Origin: JBBRUG01 sp038247995
GTDB taxonomy: Bacteria > Chloroflexota > Chloroflexia > Chloroflexales > Chloroflexaceae
Reading direction: 5' to 3'
DNA: 7,417 nt
NCBI GenBank assembly: GCA_038247995.1
Contig: JBBRUG010000305.1
Coordinates: 1 to 7,417 of the forward strand
The notes beneath the pieces were generated by a model. That model was not told where the DNA came from. It saw nothing but the letters and a program-made list of their open reading frames with translations, and did no database searches. The translations under genes were made by a program, and so were the position numbers. This document shows positions 1 to 4,415 of the stretch, piece after piece; within the stretch, counting starts at the first letter, position 1; each line of letters starts with the position of its first letter.

Positions 1-88
1 CAGTCGGCCAGTCGGCCAGTCGGCCAGTCGGCCAGTCGGCCAGTCGGCCAGTCGGCCAGTCGGCCAGTCGGCCAGTCGGACAGTCAGC
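1..88. repeat. Octamer tandem array, CAGTCGGC
   Basis: Nine perfect head-to-tail copies of CAGTCGGC occupy 1-72. They are followed by one variant ending in A (73-80) and a decayed copy CAGTCAGC (81-88). The array begins at the first base of the window, so its true length is unknown. The 8-bp period is not a multiple of three and the region shows no gene, so this is intergenic sequence. The last two copies (CAGTCGGA then CAGTCAGC) resemble the reverse complement of the array at 281-443, so the two arrays probably share an origin. There are no spacers, which excludes CRISPR. Confidence 0.95.
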
Positions 89-229
89 AAGCATATACAC
101 GAAAGATCACCCTTCGATCCGCGCTAACTCAGAGTACGTAGCTGTCATCCGTCATCCGTCATCCGTCATCACAGCATCCTTATGTTTATCTTCGTTATTG
201 TAGTGCTCCATTCTTCCATAGTCAACTTC
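89..229. other. Gene-free spacer between repeat arrays
   Basis: No credible coding region is visible here. The stretch holds the small heptamer array at 144-170 and then a more AT-rich segment at about 180-228 leading into the palindrome and promoter region. A reading frame opens with ATG at 182 and runs through the later array to a TAA at 446-448. It has no Shine-Dalgarno, and most of its length is repeat, so I do not call it a gene. Confidence 0.6.
144..170. repeat. Heptamer tandem repeat, GTCATCC
   Basis: Three exact copies of GTCATCC at 144-150, 151-157 and 158-164 are followed by a fourth lacking its last C (165-170). It is a separate family from the CAGTCGG arrays on either side, but has the same 7-8 bp scale as the other intergenic repeats in this window. 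No coding role is apparent. Confidence 0.9.
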
Positions 230-237
230 TTGCGCAA
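230..237. promoter_or_regulatory. Candidate operator, upstream copy
   Basis: TTGCGCAA is a perfect 8-bp palindrome, and here it extends to 10 bp (CTTGCGCAAG, 229-238). An identical 8-mer lies exactly 40 bp downstream at 270-277, and the candidate -10 element at 259-267 falls between them. Paired identical palindromes about four helical turns apart around a promoter are typical of operator pairs for a dimeric regulator. No regulator is encoded in the window, so the assignment is inference. Confidence 0.4.
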
Positions 238-258
238 GATAGTAAACATTTACGCCCA

Positions 259-267
259 TGGTATACT
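259..267 (+). promoter_or_regulatory. Candidate extended -10 promoter for the 458-997 gene
   Basis: TGGTATACT is an extended -10 element (TGn followed by TATACT). The identical nonamer occurs at 1125-1133, upstream of the phosphatase gene. No good -35 hexamer is visible at 16-18 bp spacing, which is tolerable for an extended -10 promoter. Transcription would start near 274, inside the downstream palindrome, giving a leader of roughly 180 nt that is almost entirely the repeat array at 281-443. Confidence 0.5.
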
Positions 268-269
268 TA

Positions 270-277
270 TTGCGCAA
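270..277. promoter_or_regulatory. Candidate operator, downstream copy
   Basis: This is the second TTGCGCAA palindrome, identical to 230-237. It starts 2 bp after the -10 element and would overlap the expected transcription start near 274, where a bound protein would block initiation. It is followed at once by the 15-bp-period array. Confidence 0.4.
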
Positions 278-280
278 AAG

Positions 281-443
281 TGCGAACTGCGAACTGCGAA
301 CTGCAAACTGTCCGACTGCAAACTGTCCGACTGCAAACTGCGAACTGTCCGACTGCAAACTGTCCGACTGCGAACTGTCCGACTGCAAACTGTCCGACTG
401 CAAACTGTCCGACTGCGAACTGTCCGACTGCGAACTGTCCGAC
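281..443. repeat. 15-bp-period tandem array of TGCRAAC and TGTCCGAC
   Basis: The array alternates a heptamer (TGCGAAC or TGCAAAC) with an octamer (TGTCCGAC), giving a 15-bp compound unit. It starts with three TGCGAAC copies (281-301). Nine compound units follow, at 302, 317, 339, 354, 369, 384, 399, 414 and 429, with one extra TGCAAAC at 332-338. The only variation between compound units is the R position (A,A,G,A,G,A,A,G,G). A decayed unit (TGTAAAG, 444-450) runs into the Shine-Dalgarno of the next gene. A 15-bp period keeps reading frames open on both strands, which produces spurious repetitive ORFs. Read in reverse, each unit begins GTCGGACAG, the same core as the array at 1-88. Confidence 0.95.
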
Positions 444-446
444 TGT

Positions 447-453
447 AAAGAGG
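447..453 (+). promoter_or_regulatory. Ribosome binding site, AAAGAGG
   Basis: AAAGAGG lies 4 nt before the ATG at 458. Its first bases come from the last decayed repeat unit. An in-frame TAA at 446-448 closes the frame just upstream, so translation cannot begin earlier; together these fix 458 as the likely start. Confidence 0.6.
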
Positions 454-457
454 TTTC

Positions 458-997
458 ATGCAGGCCAATGATCATCGACCGTTTACGGCTGCGCTCACTC
501 GTTGTCGGGGGACGTGGTTAGAGCATGCGCCCGACGCTGCTGAGGAAGCGCGGGTGGCACGTGCGGCGCAGCAATTACGTGAGCAGCGCCGGATCGCGAT
601 TGAGTTTCACACCAATCCTGAAGCGGCCAACGCATACTGTATTGAAATGTTCCGGAGCGCCGAGTTTAATCCGTTGCACTTCGATACGCTCCTGATTGAG
701 CGTATGCTGACTCGTGTAGGTGAGCCGCCGATCGTTGAGGGTGATAACCAGGAGGCGTTCTCGGAATATTTACGCGAGGCCGTGCTGAGCGTCGCACACG
801 CCGATGTACGCCGTTCGCTGGCCAGCCAACTGCGGCGCATGCTGCCCGAATATACCGCGGCTGGGCGCTGGCGCGAAGCCGTTGCAATCGATTATAGCGC
901 GTTTCGTACGTCGCTGGGCAACGAGGTGACACCTTACCTCGCGCAGATGGCGCTGGCCGGCCTGGCCGATTATTACGACGAGCGTGAAGAAGCCTGA
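458..997 (+). CDS. Unrecognised 179-residue soluble protein
   Basis: I do not recognise this protein. It is 179 residues, rich in Ala, Arg and Glu, and looks predominantly helical. Charged helical stretches occur around residues 25-50 (AEEARVARAAQQLREQRR) and 100-135 (EAFSEYLREAVLSVAHADVRRSLASQLRRM), and it ends in YYDEREEA. There is no signal peptide, transmembrane segment or familiar catalytic motif, so a cytoplasmic location is likely. The start is fixed by an in-frame stop at 446-448 and the AAAGAGG at 447-453. Codon use looks like that of its neighbours, so it is probably a real gene rather than repeat spill-over. It precedes a PP2C phosphatase gene by 172 bp with a hairpin and a promoter between, so the two need not share a transcript. 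Its leader is the repeat array. Confidence 0.75.
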   Translation: MQANDHRPFTAALTRCRGTWLEHAPDAAEEARVARAAQQLREQRRIAIEFHTNPEAANAYCIEMFRSAEFNPLHFDTLLIERMLTRVGEPPIVEGDNQEAFSEYLREAVLSVAHADVRRSLASQLRRMLPEYTAAGRWREAVAIDYSAFRTSLGNEVTPYLAQMALAGLADYYDEREEA

Positions 998-1069
998 ACC
1001 GAGCAGTGCGCCAGATAATGGTTCGATCGTAAGCTCAGCATTCCGCGAACTACTGTACATTGCTACAAA

Positions 1070-1104
1070 CTGATGACGCTGCGAAGCGCATAGGCAGGCA
1101 TCAG
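1070..1104 (+). terminator. Possible hairpin after the 458-997 gene
   Basis: An outer pair CTGATG (1070-1075) and CATCAG (1099-1104) encloses an inner stem CGCT (1077-1080) and AGCG (1085-1088), capped by a GCGA loop of the stable GNRA type. The asymmetric internal loop of about 10 nt on the 3' side weakens it, and there is no real T tract (only CTTT follows). It could be a weak terminator or simply a structured leader or trailer. Confidence 0.3.
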
Positions 1105-1106
1105 CT

Positions 1107-1133
1107 TTGAGGATCCGCAACGCGTGGTATACT
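1107..1133 (+). promoter_or_regulatory. Promoter of the PP2C phosphatase gene
   Basis: TGGTATACT at 1125-1133 is an extended -10 element, identical to the one at 259-267. TTGAGG at 1107-1112 could be a -35, but at a short 15-bp spacing. Transcription would start near 1140, leaving about 30 nt before the ATG at 1170, which fits a normal leader. Confidence 0.5.
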
Positions 1134-1169
1134 CATATGAAACGGTAGCATGCTGCGGAGAACGCCCCC

Positions 1170-2186
1170 ATGAGAGTGCGTATCGGCGAGCGCTCCGACA
1201 TTGGTCTGCGGCGCGAGGTTAATCAGGACAAGCACGGCACAAACCAGGGCGACTACGGGATCCTCCTTGTTGTGTGTGACGGCATGGGTGGCCATACTGC
1301 CGGTGAGGTGGCCAGTCAGGTCGCCGTCGCCACAATCCTCGCCAAGGTCAGCGCTGAGCCACCCCCTGAAGATGCGCTGCGCGACGCCTTTATTGTCGCG
1401 AATGAGCATGTGTATGCCGAGGGCCACGGCAGTATGGGCACTACCGGGGTGGCCGCATTGCTGCGCCGTAACATGCTCTATGTAGCGAATGTCGGCGATA
1501 GTCGGGCCTACCTCGTGCGCCAGGGCCAAATCCAGCAGATCTCGCAAGACCACTCCTTCGTCTCCGACCAGGTCGCTGCCGGCCTGATGACCCCCGAGCA
1601 AGCCCGCCACTCCAATGTGCGCAATATTATCACTCGCGCGCTCGGCCATCTGCCCGAGGTCGAGGTTGATACCTTCAGCCTGCCCTTGCGCGCCGGCGAT
1701 ACGGTGGTACTCTCGTCGGACGGTATGCATGGTCTTGTCGATGATGATGAGATCGCTGAGATTACGGCGATGTTGCCCCCCGATGACGCTGTCGAACGGC
1801 TCGTTGCTACGGCTAACGAGCGTGGTGGAATCGACAACATCACGGTGATGGTCGCTCAGATCGATGAGATCGATCCACCGGCTCCCGGCGATCCCGTCGC
1901 GCCTGATCCTGAAGTCGACGACGACGAAGAACCTACGCCGGTGTTGGACCAACTGCCGGCGGCGCCGCTACTGCCTGCTATACCCTCCGTTGAACGCCCG
2001 CTCTCGCGCCTTGGCGCGCTGCTCGCCGCGCTGACCCTGATGATCCTACTGAGTGTCGGTGGTTTTCTCGTCTTTAATACGTCACCGGCGATTGCCCCCA
2101 CTCCCAACAATGCCGTCCCTCGTCCGCTTACTGCTACCGCGCTTCCCGCACCAAGTCCTACCCCTGTGCCGACCGTAACCCCCTGA
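1170..2186 (+). CDS. PP2C-type Ser/Thr protein phosphatase, membrane-anchored
   Basis: This metal-dependent phosphatase removes phosphate from Ser/Thr residues of proteins and normally opposes Hanks-type kinases. The catalytic domain spans about residues 4-232 of 338 and carries the family motifs in order: RREVNQD (14-20), CDGMGGH (36-42), GTTG (90-93), VGDSRAY (108-114), DHS (127-129), SSDGMHG (182-188) and GGIDNITV (219-226). D20, D37, D184 and D222 are the expected metal ligands, all present, so it should be active. A Pro- and Asp/Glu-rich linker (about 235-277) leads to one transmembrane helix (about 281-302) and a short Pro/Thr-rich tail (303-338). The catalytic domain should therefore face the cytoplasm and the tail the outside, as in mycobacterial PstP. 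GGAG at 1157-1160 lies 9 nt before the ATG. No partner kinase gene lies in the window. It is of the Stp/PrpC/PstP type; I assign no symbol because orthology is unclear. Confidence 0.95.
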   Translation: MRVRIGERSDIGLRREVNQDKHGTNQGDYGILLVVCDGMGGHTAGEVASQVAVATILAKVSAEPPPEDALRDAFIVANEHVYAEGHGSMGTTGVAALLRRNMLYVANVGDSRAYLVRQGQIQQISQDHSFVSDQVAAGLMTPEQARHSNVRNIITRALGHLPEVEVDTFSLPLRAGDTVVLSSDGMHGLVDDDEIAEITAMLPPDDAVERLVATANERGGIDNITVMVAQIDEIDPPAPGDPVAPDPEVDDDEEPTPVLDQLPAAPLLPAIPSVERPLSRLGALLAALTLMILLSVGGFLVFNTSPAIAPTPNNAVPRPLTATALPAPSPTPVPTVTP

Positions 2187-2260
2187 GGCGTCCGTCGTCC
2201 GTTCGCTTCAGCACCTGCGCAATCTTGGTTATTGGCGGGCGTGTTCGTCCTTGCCACAAA

Positions 2261-2269
2261 TGGTACAAT
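2261..2269 (+). promoter_or_regulatory. Candidate extended -10 promoter for mutL
   Basis: TGGTACAAT has the same TGn-plus-hexamer form as the motifs at 259-267 and 1125-1133. No convincing -35 is visible. Transcription would start near 2276, about 29 nt before the chosen mutL start. The gap upstream (2187-2260) also holds a two-copy heptamer, GTCCGTC and GTCCGTT (2190-2203), and CTGCGCAA (2215-2222), one base different from the TTGCGCAA palindromes near 250. Confidence 0.45.
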
Positions 2270-2294
2270 AGATCTACGCAAAGATGTTCGTGTT

Positions 2295-2302
2295 GGGAGG
2301 AG
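2295..2302 (+). promoter_or_regulatory. Ribosome binding site that sets the mutL start
   Basis: GGGAGGAG precedes the ATG at 2305, with GGAGG 4 nt from it. An in-frame ATG also occurs at 2284, but it lacks a comparable site and would add seven residues (MFVLGGV) not expected in MutL. The 2305 start gives the normal MutL opening. Confidence 0.75.
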
Positions 2303-2304
2303 TT

Positions 2305-4251
2305 ATGCCGATCCATCTGCTCGATGCAACGGTCGCCGCGCAGATTGCGGCCGGCGAGGTGGTTGAACGACCGGCCTCAGTCGTGAAGGAGTTGCTCGAA
2401 AACGCGCTCGATGCGGGCGCGACCCGGATCAGTGTCGAGGCGCGCGGCGGCGGCATGCGCGAGATCAAAGTTCAGGACGACGGCAGCGGGATCAGCGCTG
2501 CCGAGGTTGAACTGGCGTTCGAGCGTCACGCCACAAGTAAACTGCGCACCTCCGATGATCTGTTTAATATTCATACGCTGGGCTTTCGCGGCGAAGCGTT
2601 GCCCAGTATTGCCAGCGTGGCGCAGGTGGTCTGCATCACCCGTACCGCCGCTGAAGAAGTCGGCACTGAACTACGCATCGCCGGCGGCGAAATCCAGGCC
2701 CGCCAGCCGCGGGGCTGTTCGCCCGGCACAAGTTTCAGTGTGCGCAATCTGTTTTATAACACGCCGGTGCGCCGGGAGTATCTGCGCTCGGAGGCAACCG
2801 AACTGAGCGCGATTGGTACGATTGTGCAGCAGTACGCGCTGGCCTATCCGGAAGTGCGCTTCACGCTGCTCCTTGAAGGCCGCCTCGCTCTGCAAACGGC
2901 CGGCGACGGCGATCTGCGCGGTGTGGTGATCGAACTCTATGGCCTCGACGTTGCGCGCCAGATGCTCGATGTGACGACGGACTACGGCGAAGACGATCAG
3001 GCCATTCAGATCCGCGGCCTCGTGTCGCCCCCTGGCCTTACGCGGAGTTCGCGCAGTTATGTGCATCTCTTCGTTAACCGGCGGGCGCTCCAGCCTCGCG
3101 GCGCGCCGGTGGCGATCCTTGAAGAGGCCTACCACACCATGCTGATGAAGGGTCGTCACCCAATTGCCGTGCTCGACCTGCGGGTTCATCCGGCGGCGGT
3201 TGATGTGAATGTCCACCCAACCAAAAGCGAGGTGAAGTTTCGCTATGCGCCCCGGGTACACGGCGTCATTGGCCGGGCGGTGCGCGAGGCGCTCGTGGAA
3301 GGCGCCGGCGTACCGAGTTGGGCCGCCGCTCCCGCCGATCGTGACGGCGTCCAGCGACGCTTTGAACTGCGCCAGATCGGCCAGAGCCAGCCCGGCCCGC
3401 AGCCATCGGCCTGGGGCGTTGGCGCTTCGGCCTGGGATACTGATCGTTCGCGCTGGGATGTGGGCGGGCAGTTCCACGAAACAGGCGGTGAGGATCGGGA
3501 GATAGGAGGACAGGAGGACAAGGCGATCAGCGCACAGCGGGAAATCGGCATGCGTGACGAGGGTTTTAGCGCGCAGGCTACGCCTCCAGTTGGCGGCGTA
3601 GAATTTAGCCCGCCGACCGATCCGCAACCGCCGCCTGCCCTTGTTCCATCTGCCCTTGTTCCATCTGCCCGCGCCTTGCCGCCAATGCGCGTAGTTGGGC
3701 AGGTAGGGCTGACGTATATCGTCGCCGAGGCGCCGGAAGGGATGTATCTGGTGGATCAGCATGCCGCCCATGAGCGCATCACCTACGAGCGGCTGATGCA
3801 TCAGCGCGCCCAGGGCGCAGTTGAAGCTCAGGGGTTGCTCATTCCGGCGGTGGTGGAGTTGAGCCCTGCGGCTGCCGCGATCTTGCTCGGCAACCAGGCC
3901 AGCCTGGCCGAGTGGGGCTTTGAACTGGAGGAGTGGGGGCCGGGTGTGCGTGTGCGCCGGGTGCCGGCAACCCTGCCGGTTGAGGAACTGCCCAAGGCGC
4001 TCCACGAACTCGCCGATAAGCTCGCCGGTCGTGGCGGCAGCACGCCGCTCGATTGGCGCGAGGCGCTGCTGATCACGCTGGCTTGCCATACCTCAGTGCG
4101 CGCCGGCCAGGCGCTTAATCCCGCAGAGATGCGCCAGCTTATGCACCAACTTGAACAGTGTATCAGCCCGCGCACTTGTCCCCACGGCCGCCCGACGATG
4201 ATCCTCATGAGCCCGGCGCTGCTCGAACGCCAGTTCGGTCGGCGGGTATAA
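2305..4251 (+). CDS. mutL: DNA mismatch repair protein MutL, endonuclease type
   Basis: MutL couples mismatch recognition by MutS to strand removal. The 648-residue product starts MPIHLLDATVAAQIAAGEVV. The N-terminal GHKL ATPase has catalytic E29 and N33 (KELLENALDAGA), DDGSGI (58-63), HATSK (75-79) and GFRGEAL (93-99), followed by the transducer domain with the DVNVHPTKSEV motif, ending near 332. A linker (about 333-460) is low in complexity and repeat-laden. The C-terminal domain (about 461-648) has DQHAAHERITYE (484-495), an exact match to the nuclease motif DQHA(X)2E(X)4E, plus ACHTSVRAG (593-601), CPHGRP (625-630) and a terminal FGR. It should therefore nick DNA itself, as in bacteria lacking MutH, instead of recruiting MutH. 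It stands apart from mutS and sits 118 bp after the phosphatase gene with its own promoter motif. The start at 2305 is chosen over 2284 on ribosome binding site and family alignment. Confidence 0.97.
   Translation: MPIHLLDATVAAQIAAGEVVERPASVVKELLENALDAGATRISVEARGGGMREIKVQDDGSGISAAEVELAFERHATSKLRTSDDLFNIHTLGFRGEALPSIASVAQVVCITRTAAEEVGTELRIAGGEIQARQPRGCSPGTSFSVRNLFYNTPVRREYLRSEATELSAIGTIVQQYALAYPEVRFTLLLEGRLALQTAGDGDLRGVVIELYGLDVARQMLDVTTDYGEDDQAIQIRGLVSPPGLTRSSRSYVHLFVNRRALQPRGAPVAILEEAYHTMLMKGRHPIAVLDLRVHPAAVDVNVHPTKSEVKFRYAPRVHGVIGRAVREALVEGAGVPSWAAAPADRDGVQRRFELRQIGQSQPGPQPSAWGVGASAWDTDRSRWDVGGQFHETGGEDREIGGQEDKAISAQREIGMRDEGFSAQATPPVGGVEFSPPTDPQPPPALVPSALVPSARALPPMRVVGQVGLTYIVAEAPEGMYLVDQHAAHERITYERLMHQRAQGAVEAQGLLIPAVVELSPAAAAILLGNQASLAEWGFELEEWGPGVRVRRVPATLPVEELPKALHELADKLAGRGGSTPLDWREALLITLACHTSVRAGQALNPAEMRQLMHQLEQCISPRTCPHGRPTMILMSPALLERQFGRRV
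3406..3468 (+). repeat. Three degenerate 21-bp repeats in the mutL linker
   Basis: Units at 3406-3426, 3427-3447 and 3448-3468 encode SAWGVGA, SAWDTDR and SRWDVGG (residues 368-388). Each has the pattern S-x-W-[G/D] at seven-residue spacing. The first two share their first 11 bases. The unit is a whole number of codons, so expansion or loss keeps the frame. Confidence 0.75.
3504..3523 (+). repeat. Purine-rich octamer repeat in the mutL linker
   Basis: AGGAGGAC occurs twice in tandem (3504-3511, 3512-3519) followed by AAGG. This closely resembles the GGACAAG octamer repeat in the non-coding gap at 5672-5686. It encodes part of the hydrophilic stretch GEDREIGGQEDK. Confidence 0.65.
3635..3670 (+). 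repeat. 15-bp tandem duplication in the mutL linker
   Basis: CTGCCCTTGTTCCAT is perfectly repeated at 3635-3649 and 3650-3664, with a partial third copy (CTGCCC) at 3665-3670. It encodes the repeated PALVPSALVPSA. Its complement contains GGAACAAGGGCAG, so it may belong to the same GGACAAGG-like repeat family in the opposite orientation. The perfect identity implies a recent duplication. Confidence 0.85.
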
Positions 4252-4254
4252 TCC

Positions 4255-4270
4255 CATTTCCAGTGAAATG
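4255..4270. terminator. Small hairpin just after mutL
   Basis: CATTTC (4255-4260) and GAAATG (4265-4270) form a perfect 6-bp stem with loop CAGT, 4 nt after the mutL stop. It is AT-rich and lacks a T tract, so a terminator role is tentative. Confidence 0.3.
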
Positions 4271-4280
4271 CACCGTATTG

Positions 4281-4308
4281 GACGACTGACGACTGACGAC
4301 CGACGACA
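4281..4308. repeat. Heptamer tandem repeat, GACGACN
   Basis: Four tandem heptamers, GACGACT, GACGACT, GACGACC and GACGACA, fill 4281-4308. The last copy can pair with GTCGTC at 4317-4322 across a 9-nt loop, and related bases continue to about 4330 (TCTGACGTCT). It lies in the gap between the convergent mutL and C45-hydrolase genes and could contribute to termination from either side. Confidence 0.85.
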
Positions 4309-4391
4309 CGCGCTCCGTCGTCTGACGTCTGTGGTCGTTTGTCTCCGCCAATGCGATCGCAACCGTAACCGCGTAAGGGCGCGTCCATGGT

Positions 4392-4415
4392 AGGGGCGCG
4401 GCGCGACGCGCCTCT
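4392..4415. repeat. REP-like GC-rich palindrome between convergent genes
   Basis: AGGGGCGCG (4392-4400) pairs with CGCGCCTCT (4407-4415) over nine base pairs, one of them a G-T mismatch, around loop GCGCGA. Its right edge touches the stop codon of the leftward C45 gene at 4417-4415. GTAGGGGCG-type palindromes are, from general knowledge, often dispersed in bacterial genomes as REP-like elements. It may serve as a bidirectional transcript end, although there is no T tract on either side. Confidence 0.6.

Noticed and set aside
1..443. CRISPR array
   Set aside because: Units are 7-15 bp and directly adjacent, with no unique spacers of 25-40 bp and no cas genes.
182..448. Small protein with a hydrophobic start and Cys-containing repeats, ending in the Shine-Dalgarno of the next gene
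   Set aside because: No Shine-Dalgarno, the candidate promoter lies inside it, and about two thirds of it is simply the 15-bp array, whose period keeps frames open.
152..521. Other repetitive reading frames across the array on both strands (SDSSQ-, PTANC- and RTVR-type)
   Set aside because: All are by-products of a 15-bp period without stop codons; no start signals and no non-repeat domain.
1101..1952. 283-codon reading frame antisense to the phosphatase
   Set aside because: It mirrors the PP2C catalytic domain, has no ribosome binding site, and its translation matches no family I know.
2671..4089. Long reading frame antisense to mutL (472 codons)
   Set aside because: It lies wholly opposite the well-supported mutL domains and is explained by GC-rich codon bias; the translation has no recognisable domain.
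4247..4252. Rightward TATAAT at the end of mutL
   Set aside because: No -35 and no rightward gene follows; it is formed by the last mutL codon and its stop. An antisense transcript into the C45 gene cannot be excluded.
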